Position numbers and translations under genes: made by a program
The notes under the pieces: model-generated
Seen by the model: the letters and a program-made list of their open reading frames with translations, nothing else
Database searches by the model: none
Told to the model about the DNA's origin: nothing
Part shown: piece by piece, positions 8,227 to 15,802 of the stretch
Numbering within the stretch: the stretch's first letter is position 1
How the letters are laid out: each line of letters opens with the position of its first letter
Origin: an uncultured Modestobacter sp.
GTDB taxonomy: Bacteria > Actinomycetota > Actinomycetes > Mycobacteriales > Geodermatophilaceae
Reading direction: 5' to 3'
Assembly (NCBI RefSeq): GCF_947486615.1
Contig: NZ_CANKUD010000006.1
Location: 1-64,000, forward strand
DNA length: 64,000 nt

Positions 8227-8631
8227 CTACACCCCGGCAGGGATCGAGTCGCTGTCGAAGGTGTACGTGACCTTTCGGACGCCGTCCGGCATGAGCTTGG
8301 TGACGCAGAAGATCGTGGGCCGGTTGTCGCCGAACTGCGACCGCTGGATCTTCATGCCCTCGGGGATCGTGATGTTCCTGGCCCGGAGCCTGGCGCTGTC
8401 GAGCAGCTCGGTCCGGACGAACTCGTCGCGGTCTTCGGGTGCACGGTCGTAGAGGTCGCCCAGCAGGGTGATGAACTCGTCCGTGGTGATGAAGTCCCGG
8501 ATCTCCTCGAGGCCTGCCCGAGCTTCGTTGCGCACTGCTTCACGAGTCAGGGGCGGCAAGGGCGAGTCGTCCTCGACCCTCGGGTAGTCGATCCGTTGCA
8601 GATTGGCGTACGAATGTGTGCGGTCGTCCAT
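8227..8631 (-). CDS. Second candidate peptide precursor, paralogue of the 7331-7732 gene, 134 aa
   Basis: First gene of the minus-strand operon. ATG at 8631 follows GGAGGA by five bases. Residues 41-60 (LEEIRDFITTDEFITLLGDL) match the helical block of the downstream paralogue, and 86-94 (NITIPEGMK) match its PEG segment. The same segment recalls nitrile-hydratase-like leaders, in which a PEGV-type turn is followed by alternating hydrophobics, here TIFCVTKLMP. The C-terminal tail (VTYTFDSDSIPAGV) differs from the paralogue and has no Cys. The only Cys is residue 109. It may be a second precursor, an immunity protein, or a leader-only helper. A perfect palindrome 30 bases upstream is the likely operator. 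Confidence 0.55.
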   Translation of the reverse strand: MDDRTHSYANLQRIDYPRVEDDSPLPPLTREAVRNEARAGLEEIRDFITTDEFITLLGDLYDRAPEDRDEFVRTELLDSARLRARNITIPEGMKIQRSQFGDNRPTIFCVTKLMPDGVRKVTYTFDSDSIPAGV

Positions 8632-8980
8632 CGCCGTCCTCCAGGTGCGAAGCCGAAGTGCGACAGGATGTCCTGTCGAATTCGACCTTGTCAGCGATGG
8701 ACGGTTGGTCACATCGGCCGCCTGGCCAGAGGTCGAGCCCGCCGACCGGGCTACTCCGGGCCTGCGGGAGATCCGCCGAACGGATCGGGCGGGCGTCCCC
8801 CGGCTCCTGTGGGCGGTTGCCGGCTTCGCGCCAATCGGGCAGCGGGAGCGGCCTGCAGACGAGTGGTCGCGGGCCCTCGAGTGGCCTCGCATGATGGCGG
8901 CCGTGGCCGGTCGGCCCACTACGATCGATGCGAGGTGAGACACAACGACCGCGCTGAAGTGACCGAGGGGCGGTGAGGTC
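8632..8980. other. Divergent intergenic region with regulatory palindrome
   Basis: About 350 bases separate the minus-strand peptide/transporter operon from the plus-strand kinase gene. I see no gene in it. Its notable content is the perfect palindrome at 8661-8678. Promoters for both directions should lie here, but I could not identify convincing -35 and -10 boxes. Confidence 0.6.
8661..8678. promoter_or_regulatory. Perfect palindrome, probable response-regulator operator
   Basis: CGACAGGA-TG-TCCTGTCG is an exact inverted repeat of two 8-base arms with a 2-base centre. NarL-type regulators bind two 7-base half sites separated by 2 bases, and the divergent gene pair encodes such a regulator. 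The site ends 30 bases before the ATG of the first operon gene, so it overlaps or abuts the expected promoter. Confidence 0.6.
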
Positions 8981-10201
8981 GTGACCACGAGGTCGGCGCC
9001 GGATCGCGAGCGACGCCTCCGGTCATGGGCGTGGTCTGGGCTCTACCTCGTGGTCATCGCCTCGTTGACCGTCATCGCGACAAGTGGGATGGACGGTTGG
9101 CAGCAGACGGTGTTCCTCGCTCTCGCCGTCGCGGCCGGAGCTGCGACGCTGGTGCGCCATCGATGGCCGCATGCCCTCGTGGTGGTCGCCTGGACCACCA
9201 CCGCGTTCGCGACGCAGGTGCTCCTCATCCCCGCGCTGTTCAACTTGGGCGTCCGGAGACGGCATCGTGGGGACCTGGTCGTGCTGGTCGCAACGGTTCT
9301 CCTGCTGGCGGCTGTTGCCCCCAGGGGAGAACGACTGGTGTCCATCGACGGCGTGGACCTCGAGAGCTGGATGAGTCTCGGCAGTTGGGTGCTCAACGGG
9401 ATCGTCGTCGTCATCGTCCCCTACCTGATCGGCACGGCCATCGGCGTGCGTCGCGACCTGGTGGAGAGCTACCGGCTCCGTGCTGAGCACGCCGAAGCCG
9501 AGCGGACTGCGCGAGCGGCCGAGGCCGTGCTCCTCGAACGCGCTCGGATCGCGCGTGAGGCACACGACGTCCTCGGCCACAAGTTGTCGCTCCTGACCAT
9601 GCAGGCCGGGGGTCTGGAACTCAACGCAGGCGCCGATGCCGAGGTGGTCGAGAAGCAAGCCCGGCTGATCCGGCAGAGTGCCCGCGATGCGCTGCAGGAC
9701 CTGCGGTTCATCATCGGCTCCATCGAGACACCAGATCCACTCGCTCCCGGATACGGTGACCGCTCGCTGACACCCGAGGACCTCTGCGGAATACACAAGC
9801 TGGTGGGAGAGAGCGTGTCCAGTGGCGCGATCGTCGATCTGGCGGAGTCGAACCTCCGTCATCCCGAACAGTTGCCCCAGGACATCTCCCGAGCCGCCTA
9901 TCGGGTGGTACAGGAGGGCCTCACCAATGCTCATCGGCATGCGCCCGGGGCGCCGGTGATCGTCTCGCTCTCCGGCGCCCCGGGGGAGCAGTTCGTGGTC
10001 GAGGTCCGGAACACCGTCACCGTGCCCGAGGGAAAGGACCATGCGGAGCACTCCGGGGGGCGGGGCATACCCGGCCTGGAGGAACGGGCGCGCGTCGTCG
10101 GGGGTGAGCTGACGGTGACGGAGGCCGATTCCGTGTTCATCGTCCGCGCACGGCTGCCATGGCAGGACACCCACGCTCAGCGAACGGAGAGACGACCGTG
10201 A
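8981..10201 (+). CDS. NarL-family sensor histidine kinase, 406 aa
   Basis: Start GTG at 8981. Hydrophobic segments at about 18-33, 42-56, 63-84, 97-113 and 134-155 form a membrane sensor region without a large outside domain. A coiled stretch (159-190) leads to the HisKA_3 dimerisation helix with ARIAREAHDVLGH, where His195 is the expected phosphorylation site. The C-terminal ATPase contains the AYRVVQEGLTNAHRHA N-box and GGRGIPGLEERA G-box. The stop overlaps the regulator start (GTGA). Membrane-embedded sensors of this type often respond to envelope stress or to a membrane-active peptide, which would fit the divergent transporter operon. That link is inferred. Confidence 0.9.
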   Translation: MTTRSAPDRERRLRSWAWSGLYLVVIASLTVIATSGMDGWQQTVFLALAVAAGAATLVRHRWPHALVVVAWTTTAFATQVLLIPALFNLGVRRRHRGDLVVLVATVLLLAAVAPRGERLVSIDGVDLESWMSLGSWVLNGIVVVIVPYLIGTAIGVRRDLVESYRLRAEHAEAERTARAAEAVLLERARIAREAHDVLGHKLSLLTMQAGGLELNAGADAEVVEKQARLIRQSARDALQDLRFIIGSIETPDPLAPGYGDRSLTPEDLCGIHKLVGESVSSGAIVDLAESNLRHPEQLPQDISRAAYRVVQEGLTNAHRHAPGAPVIVSLSGAPGEQFVVEVRNTVTVPEGKDHAEHSGGRGIPGLEERARVVGGELTVTEADSVFIVRARLPWQDTHAQRTERRP

Positions 10202-10860
10202 CGCGCATACTGATCGTCGACGACGACCCGCTCGTGCGGGCCGGTCTGCGTTTCATCCTCGGTACGGCCGACGACTTCGAGGTCGTCGGTGAGGCATCGG
10301 ATGGAGCCGAGGGCATCGAGCAGACCATGCTCGTGGCGCCCGATGTCGTGCTCATGGACCTCCGGATGGCCGGCATGGACGGGCGTGAGGCGACCGCTGA
10401 GCTCATGACGTTGCCCGCTCCGCCGAAGGTCCTCGCCCTCACGACTTTCGACACCGATTCCCACGTCATCTCGGTACTCGATGCCGGGGCCAGTGGGTAC
10501 CTGCTCAAGGACACGCCGCCGGCGGAGATCATCGATGCGGTCCGGGAGACAGCCAGAGGGGGCACGATCCTGTCGTCCCGCCACACCCGAGTCCTCCTGG
10601 ACAAGTACTCCGAGAACAGCATGCACGCGCGTCACCACCAAGCCAGAGAGGCGCTCGACCGACTCACCCAACGTGAACGGGAAGTGGTGCGCTATGTGGC
10701 GGAGGGGCTCACGAACGCGGAGATCTCCGAACGCATCTACTGCTCACCCGCGACCGTGAAGGCGCACCTGGCGAGCATCTTCTCGCAGCTCCAGCTCGCC
10801 AATCGAGTGCGTCTGGCGATCATCGGCCACGACGCAGGCGTGCTCGAGGACAGGAACTAG
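10198..10860 (+). CDS. LuxR/NarL-type response regulator, 220 aa
   Basis: GTG at 10198 overlaps the kinase stop by four bases. The receiver domain (residues 1-120) has the acidic triad D8-D9-D10, the phosphorylation site D54 in VLMDLRM, the conserved Thr in LALTTFD and Lys in YLLKD. A C-terminal LuxR-type helix-turn-helix covers about 152-208 (LTQREREVVRYVAEGLTNAEIS, then TVKAHLASIFSQL). It should bind an inverted repeat as a dimer, and the 8661-8678 palindrome is the obvious candidate. Together with the kinase it probably controls the divergent precursor/transporter operon. Confidence 0.92.
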   Translation: MTRILIVDDDPLVRAGLRFILGTADDFEVVGEASDGAEGIEQTMLVAPDVVLMDLRMAGMDGREATAELMTLPAPPKVLALTTFDTDSHVISVLDAGASGYLLKDTPPAEIIDAVRETARGGTILSSRHTRVLLDKYSENSMHARHHQAREALDRLTQREREVVRYVAEGLTNAEISERIYCSPATVKAHLASIFSQLQLANRVRLAIIGHDAGVLEDRN

Positions 10861-10929
10861 TCCGAATCGCCGATCGCGCAGAGGCGCAGCGACCTGGGTC
10901 CCTCGGCCGGCAGCACGCACCGAGCGGTG

Positions 10930-11329
10930 TGCTGGACCACGTCGGCTCGGTGGGCGACTCCCAGGAGGACTCGACCTGCCGGACGGCGCCGACCCGCTGG
11001 CTGCCTGGGACGACTTCCTCGCCCGGGTCGGCGTGCCCTGAAGCCAGCGGAACTCCAGCTCGGCCCTCGAGGACCCGGACGGCGCCGGCCCGCGGCTGTC
11101 GTTCCAGCAGTCCCCGGAGGGCAAGGTCGCCACGAACCGGCTGCACCTCGACGTCCGGGCCGCTCCGGGGCTGGAGGGGGAGGAGCGGATGGCGGCGCTG
11201 GAGGCCGAGTGCGCCCGGCTCGTCGGGCTGGGCGCGACGCGAGTGCGCCGCGCCGAGCCCGAGCCGCCGTTGAGCCTCGGGTCCATCGTGCTGACCGACG
11301 CCGAGGGCAACGAGTTCTGCCTCGACTGA
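10930..11329 (+). pseudogene. Decayed glyoxalase-like (VOC) domain gene
   Basis: One plus-strand frame ending in TGA at 11327-11329 gives the C-terminal half of a glyoxalase-like domain protein: DPDGAGPRLSFQQSPEG, NRLHLDVRA, a VGLGATRV stretch, and the family-typical end VLTDAEGNEFCLD. Upstream in the same frame is LPDGADPLAAWDDFLARVG, then an in-frame TGA at 11039-11041, and the N-terminal part is not recoverable. The usual length of the family is 120-150 residues, so roughly the first third is lost. It lies convergent with the alpha-glucosidase gene. A sequencing error could explain the stop but not the missing start. Confidence 0.65.
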
Positions 11330-11338
11330 GCCGGGCGC

Positions 11339-12970
11339 TCAGTCCTCCAGCAGCCAGACGGCGGTGTTCGGCGGGAGGGCGATGGTGCCGGCCCGATCGT
11401 GCACCCGCGCGGCCGAGGCCAGCAGCACCGAGCCCGACGTCCGCTCCAGCACGGTCTCGCTGCCCATGTTGACCACGCAGCGCACCACCTCGTCGTCCCC
11501 GACGCAGCGCACGGTCAGCACGTCGCCCTGGGTGCTGACGACCGCTTCGCCGGAGCCGAGGGCCGGGTGTGCCGCCCGCAGCGCGAGCGCCCGGCGGTAG
11601 AGGGTGAGCATCGAGCCGCCGTCACGCGTCTGGGCGGAGACCGCGTAGCGGTCCCAGTCGGCCGGGATGGGCAGCCACGGTTCCGCGGAACCGTCGGGGG
11701 AGAAGCCGACGCCGTCCGAGGCGTTCCACGGCATCGGCACCCGGCAGCCGTCACGGCCGGCGCGGGCCCCGCCGCTGCGGAAGAAGATCGGGTCGGTCTT
11801 CGCCTCGTCCGGCACCACGGCCTGCGGCAGGCCCAGCTCGTCGCCGGCGTACAGGTAGGGCGAGCCGGGCAGCGCCAGCACCATGAGCGCGGCCGCCCGG
11901 GCCCGCGCGGTGCCGAGGTCGCCGCCGCCGAAGCGGGTGACTTGGCGGTCCTTGTCGTGGTTGCCCAGCACCCAGGAGACCGGGGCGCCGACCTGGCTGA
12001 ACGCGTCGAGCGCGGTCTGCACGCCGTCGGCGAAGGCGGCGGTGTCCCACGGCGACTTCAGCAGCCGGAAGGAGAACGACTGGTGCATCTCGTCGGGGCG
12101 GGAGTACAGCGCCACCTGGCTCAGGTCGGCCAGGCAGACCTCGCCGACCAGCATGGCGTCCTCGTACTCGTCGCAGACCGACCGCCACTGGCGCCACACG
12201 TCGTGCACCTCGGGCTGGTTCCAGGTCATCGCCTGCTCCGGGCCGTGGCCGAACAGGGTGGGGGAGTAGGCGCCCGGGTTGTCGCGCAGCTGCGCGTCCT
12301 TGAACAGGCCGTAGGCGACGTCCACCCGGAAGCCGCTGACACCCCGGTCCAGCCAGAACCGCAGGGTCTTCTCGAAGTCGGCGGCCACCGCCGGGTCGCG
12401 CCAGTTCAGGTCGGGCTGCTCGGGGGCGAACAGGTGCAGGTACCAGCGGCCGTCCGGGGTGCGCGACCAGGCCGGCCCGCCGAACAGCGACTGCCAGTTG
12501 TTCGGCGGCTCCTCGGACGCGGGTGCGAAGTGGTAGCGGGACGCCTCGGGGGAGTCCGGGTCGGCCAGTGCCGCCTGGAACCAGGGGTGCCGGTCGGAGG
12601 TGTGGTTCGGGACGACGTCCAGCACCACCCGCAGGCCGAGCCGGCGGGCGTCGGCGACGAGGGCCTCCAGGTCGGCGACGTCGCCGTAGTCGGGGTCGAC
12701 CGCCCGGTAGTCGCAGATGTCGTAGCCGCCGTCGGCACCGCCGGAGGGGTAGTGCGGGTTGATCCACAGCGCGTCGACGCCCAACCAGGACAGGTAGGGC
12801 AGCCGGGCGCGCAGCCCGGCCAGGTCACCGATGCCGTCGCCATTGCTGTCGGCGAACGAACGCAGGTAGACCTGGTAGACCACGGCCGTGCGCCACCAGG
12901 GCGAGGCCGAACGCTCGGGGGCGACCTGCTGCTCGGTCGCGGTCCCCACAGAGGCGAGCCGACGTGACAT
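11339..12970 (-). CDS. GH13 alpha-glucosidase, 543 aa
   Basis: A glycoside hydrolase family 13 enzyme of the oligo-1,6-glucosidase/alpha-glucosidase group that releases glucose from the non-reducing end of alpha-glucosides in the cytoplasm. Visible GH13 regions: VVLDVVPNHTS (region I), GFRVDVA with the nucleophile Asp (region II), MLVGEVC with the acid/base Glu (region III) and VLGNHDKDR with the transition-state Asp (region IV). QPDLNWRDP near the middle is typical of the subfamily. A calcium-loop-like DSNGDGIGDL is present near the start. I place the start at ATG 12970. A TTG at 13021 would add 17 residues. There is no signal peptide. No sugar transporter or LacI regulator is adjacent. Confidence 0.88.
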   Translation of the reverse strand: MSRRLASVGTATEQQVAPERSASPWWRTAVVYQVYLRSFADSNGDGIGDLAGLRARLPYLSWLGVDALWINPHYPSGGADGGYDICDYRAVDPDYGDVADLEALVADARRLGLRVVLDVVPNHTSDRHPWFQAALADPDSPEASRYHFAPASEEPPNNWQSLFGGPAWSRTPDGRWYLHLFAPEQPDLNWRDPAVAADFEKTLRFWLDRGVSGFRVDVAYGLFKDAQLRDNPGAYSPTLFGHGPEQAMTWNQPEVHDVWRQWRSVCDEYEDAMLVGEVCLADLSQVALYSRPDEMHQSFSFRLLKSPWDTAAFADGVQTALDAFSQVGAPVSWVLGNHDKDRQVTRFGGGDLGTARARAAALMVLALPGSPYLYAGDELGLPQAVVPDEAKTDPIFFRSGGARAGRDGCRVPMPWNASDGVGFSPDGSAEPWLPIPADWDRYAVSAQTRDGGSMLTLYRRALALRAAHPALGSGEAVVSTQGDVLTVRCVGDDEVVRCVVNMGSETVLERTSGSVLLASAARVHDRAGTIALPPNTAVWLLED

Positions 12971-13139
12971 GTCGCCATCATCGGCACGCTCGTCGTCGAG
13001 TCGTGTGCTCTGGGTCACCAATGACGAATGAGATGTCTGTCGGATCTCGCCAACCAGCGGGCGTCTGCGCTGGTGGGCCTGGGTGTCCGGTGGTGTGCGA
13101 CCGGATGTGCCACGCTGGGTTCAGGGCCCGACGCGGCCC

Positions 13140-13180
13140 CCGGACGAGGGTGCCGTACCCGGACTGCGACAAGACGGCAC
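13140..13180 (+). promoter_or_regulatory. Guanidine-III riboswitch (ykkC-III / PreQ1-like fold)
   Basis: The segment from CCGGACGAGG through GTGCCGTACCCGG to GACAAGACGGCAC matches the known guanidine-III aptamer almost base for base. GTGCCGT pairs with ACGGCAC, and the conserved CGGACGAGG, ACCCGG and GACAAGA elements form the pseudoknot and ligand pocket. It stops one base short of the ribosome binding site GGAGGAG of the SMR gene, so guanidine binding should open translation of the exporter. The identification rests on my memory of the consensus. Confidence 0.85.
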
Positions 13181-13193
13181 GGAGGAGACCCCC

Positions 13194-13508
13194 ATGTCCT
13201 GGCTCGTGCTCGTGCTGTCCGGCGTCCTCGAGGCCGTCTGGGCCACCGCTCTCGGTCGGTCGGAGGGCTTCACCCGGCTCGTCCCGACGCTCGTGTTCGC
13301 CGTCTCCGTCGTCGCCAGCATGGTCGGCCTCGCCTACGCGATGCGCACGCTCCCGGTGGGAACGTCCTACGCGGTCTGGGTCGGCATCGGCGCCGCGCTC
13401 ACCGTGGCCTACGCGATGGCCACCGGCGAGGAGGCGGCATCGGTGGCCAAGGTGCTGCTGCTGCTCGGCATCGTCGGCTGCGTGATCGGGCTCAAGCTGC
13501 TGCACTGA
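13194..13508 (+). CDS. gdx: SMR-family guanidinium exporter, 104 aa
   Basis: A four-helix small multidrug resistance protein. The conserved Glu in the first helix (GVLEAVWATALG, E13) binds substrate and protons. The helix-3 and helix-4 pattern (VGTSYAVWVGIGA and LLLLGIVGCVIGLKLL) fits the Gdx/SugE branch rather than the EmrE branch. It acts as an antiparallel dimer in the inner membrane, swapping guanidinium for protons. Its leader is a guanidine-III riboswitch, which independently supports guanidine as substrate. The ATG at 13194 follows GGAGGAG closely. Confidence 0.92.
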   Translation: MSWLVLVLSGVLEAVWATALGRSEGFTRLVPTLVFAVSVVASMVGLAYAMRTLPVGTSYAVWVGIGAALTVAYAMATGEEAASVAKVLLLLGIVGCVIGLKLLH

Positions 13509-13559
13509 CGCCGTTCACCTGATGGTTGAGCGGGTGTGGCCTGGGGCACACAGTCGAGC

Positions 13560-13814
13560 GTGAGCACGTACGCCGTCGGATTCGCCCGCCCCGACCGCAG
13601 GTCGTGGGCGCAGCCGGTCGACCAGCCGATGTCCTGGCACGCCGTGGAGGCGCACCGCCCCACCGACGAGCTCGACGGGGAGGTCGAGCTCGCCGTCTGC
13701 GGGGCGATCGTGCAGGTCTGGGGTGCCCAGCGCTGGGACCGGATGAGCGCCGGGCGGTCCACCTGCGGGGAGTGCCGGCAGCGGACCGCACCGGAGCTCC
13801 GGCGCGTCGGTTAG
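13560..13814 (+). CDS. Small conserved-type hypothetical protein, 84 aa
   Basis: GTG at 13560 opens an 84-residue frame with a soluble, Trp-containing sequence (WAQPVDQPMSWHAVEAHRP, later VWGAQRWDRMSAG) and a CGEC pair near the C-terminus. A single CxxC would need a partner or other ligands to bind metal. There is no obvious ribosome binding site. It is convergent with, and overlaps by four bases, the acyl-CoA dehydrogenase gene. Codon use looks like real coding for this genome. I recognise no family. Confidence 0.5.
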   Translation: MSTYAVGFARPDRRSWAQPVDQPMSWHAVEAHRPTDELDGEVELAVCGAIVQVWGAQRWDRMSAGRSTCGECRQRTAPELRRVG

Positions 13815-15037
13815 ATCGACTGCGGCGGCTCGGCCGGCTTCTGCTCCGCGCGGGCCGACCGCCTGCCGGTGATCGCCGAGATTCCGGTGATGTCCCGGCC
13901 CACGATCAGCGCCTGCACGTGGTCGGTGCCCTCGAAGGTGTAGATCGCCTCGATGTCGGCGTGGTGCCGGGCGATGTGGTGCTCCAGCAGGATGCCGTCA
14001 CCACCGAACAGGTCCCGGGCGTCGGCCACGATCTGCCGGGCCTTCTTGCAGTTGTTCATCTTCGCCATCGAGGCCATCGCCGCGGTCATCCGACCCTCGT
14101 CGGCCAGCTTGCTCAACCGCCAGCTCAGCAGCTGCATGCTGGTGATCTCGGCCAGCATCCGGGCCAGCTTCTCCTGCACCAGCTGGTAGCCGGCGATCGG
14201 CTGGCCGAACTGCTCGCGCTGCATCGTGTGCTCCAGCGCCAGCTCGTAGGCGGCCTCCGCGATGCCCAGCGCCCGCCACGCGACGGTGTACCGGGTGCGG
14301 TCCAGCACCACCGACACGTCCTTGAACGAGCGGCAGTTGGCCAGCTTGTTCTCCGCCGGCACCCGCACCTCGTCCAGGGTGATCTCCGCCTGCCACACCG
14401 CCCGCAACGCCGTCTTGCCGGTCATCCGGGTCGCCGTCCAGCCGATCGACCCCTTCGGGACGACGTAGCCGCCGACCGCGCCGTCCTCGTCCCGGGCCCA
14501 GATGAGCACCAGGTCGGCGATGGTGCCGTTGCCGATCCACTTCTTCGCACCCGTCAGCACCCACTCGTCGCCGTCGCGGCGGGCCCGGGTCTCCAGCGCC
14601 ACGGCGTCCGAACCGTGCTGCGGCTCGGTCAGCCCGAAGGCGCCGATCAGCTCCATCCGGGCCATCGCCGGCAGCCAGCGCTCCCGCTGCTCCTCATCGC
14701 CCAGCAGCGCGATCGACTGCATCGCCAGGAAGCTGTGCACGCCATAGAAGGTGCCCAGGCTGCCGTCGGCGCGGGCCCACTCCGCGGCGACCAGGCCGGC
14801 GGCGACCGCGCTCATCCCGGCCGAGCCGTAGCCGGCCACGGTGCCGCCGGCGATGCCCAGCTCGGCAATCTTCGGCACCAGCTCAAAGGGGAACTCGGCC
14901 CGCTCCCAGTAGTCGTTGATCACCGGGGTGACCTCGCGGGTGCAGAACTCCCGGACCCGGTCGCGGACCTCGATCTCCGCAGGCTCCAGCAGGTCCTCGA
15001 GGGCGTAGAAGTCGGGGGTGGTGGCGTCGTTGCTCAC
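13811..15037 (-). CDS. Acyl-CoA dehydrogenase, glutaryl-CoA dehydrogenase-like, 408 aa
   Basis: An FAD enzyme that oxidises an acyl-CoA at the alpha-beta bond. Domains run in the usual order: N-terminal helical (about 1-130), beta-barrel with FGLTEPQHGSD and KKWIGNG flavin/substrate motifs, and C-terminal helical. YTFEGTDHVQALIVGRDITG carries the catalytic Glu in the position used by the glutaryl-CoA dehydrogenase branch. Start GTG at 15037, with TAGCGT seven bases before it and no binding site, so probably leaderless. The neighbours give no pathway. Lysine/tryptophan degradation is possible but not shown. Confidence 0.87.
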   Translation of the reverse strand: MSNDATTPDFYALEDLLEPAEIEVRDRVREFCTREVTPVINDYWERAEFPFELVPKIAELGIAGGTVAGYGSAGMSAVAAGLVAAEWARADGSLGTFYGVHSFLAMQSIALLGDEEQRERWLPAMARMELIGAFGLTEPQHGSDAVALETRARRDGDEWVLTGAKKWIGNGTIADLVLIWARDEDGAVGGYVVPKGSIGWTATRMTGKTALRAVWQAEITLDEVRVPAENKLANCRSFKDVSVVLDRTRYTVAWRALGIAEAAYELALEHTMQREQFGQPIAGYQLVQEKLARMLAEITSMQLLSWRLSKLADEGRMTAAMASMAKMNNCKKARQIVADARDLFGGDGILLEHHIARHHADIEAIYTFEGTDHVQALIVGRDITGISAITGRRSARAEQKPAEPPQSI

Positions 15038-15078
15038 CGTTCGGACGCTACCCGCGGGTGGCACTCAGTGCCGTGTGC

Positions 15079-15588
15079 TCATCGCCGCTCCAGCGAGCCC
15101 CGCAGCAGGGCGGCCTGCCCAGCGTGCTGCAGGTCGTCGGTGATCACGCTGACCAGCCGGACGCCGAGGGTGACCGGCGGGTCCCAGCGCTCGTCCACCA
15201 CCCGGTCCAGGTCGGCGGGGGAGAGGCCGCGGACGAACTCGGCGGTGCGGGCGTGCACGTCGGCGTGGTGGTCGACGAGCAGCTGCGGGTCGGTGATGTG
15301 CGTGCGGGCGACGTCCTCGCTGCTGAACCCGTAGCCGATGGCGCCGGCGTCGAAGGGCAGCGCGAACCGGTCGGCCCAGCCGTTGGCCGTGTAGGCCTGC
15401 TCGACGCCGGCGACCTCGGAGACGTGGTCGTCCTGCACCCGGGTGAGGTGCCAGACCAGCCAGGCGATCGTGTTGGCCTCCGGGTCGACCCGGGCGGTGA
15501 GCAGCTCGGGGTCGATGCCGTCGAGGGCGCCGCGCACGGCCTCCTCGACGTTGTCGAACGCGGTCAGCAGCAGGTCGGTGGCATCCAT
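15079..15588 (-). CDS. DinB/DUF664-type metal-dependent protein, 169 aa
   Basis: A four-helix-bundle protein of the DinB-like superfamily, many actinobacterial members of which act with mycothiol. Family signs are the IAWLVWHLTRVQDDHVSEV segment near 40-60, with the first metal-ligand His, later His residues in LLVDHHADVHARTAEFV, and an end with VITDDLQHAGQAALLRG supplying the third His. Length is normal for the family. TAGCCC lies seven bases before the ATG, suggesting a leaderless transcript. The precise substrate is unknown. Confidence 0.8.
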   Translation of the reverse strand: MDATDLLLTAFDNVEEAVRGALDGIDPELLTARVDPEANTIAWLVWHLTRVQDDHVSEVAGVEQAYTANGWADRFALPFDAGAIGYGFSSEDVARTHITDPQLLVDHHADVHARTAEFVRGLSPADLDRVVDERWDPPVTLGVRLVSVITDDLQHAGQAALLRGSLERR

Positions 15589-15618
15589 GCGCGGCGGGCT
15601 ACCCGAGCCCCGGCGCGG

Positions 15619-15732
15619 TCACTCGTCGGTCGGCTCGCTGGCCTGCTCGAGCTCCTCGACCTGCTCGGGGGTGGCCTGCTCCAGCGCGATGTCGCGGGGC
15701 TCGGGCAGGTCGTCGTCCATCGGGGTGGTCAT
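15619..15732 (-). CDS. Very small acidic peptide, 37 aa
   Basis: ATG at 15732 with a GGGTGG-like sequence upstream encodes a Glu/Asp/Pro-rich 37-residue peptide (MTTPMDDDLPEPRDIALEQA at the start). It lies head to head with the potassium channel gene, separated by about 70 bases. It has no membrane or metal-binding feature. Composition and phase look like coding, but such a short frame could be chance. Confidence 0.4.
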   Translation of the reverse strand: MTTPMDDDLPEPRDIALEQATPEQVEELEQASEPTDE

Positions 15733-15802
15733 GGCACCACCCTGACCCGGGACGGGTGCCCACGCTAGGTTGCCTGGACCCGTCCGCGCTGGCAGGAGAC
15801 CC

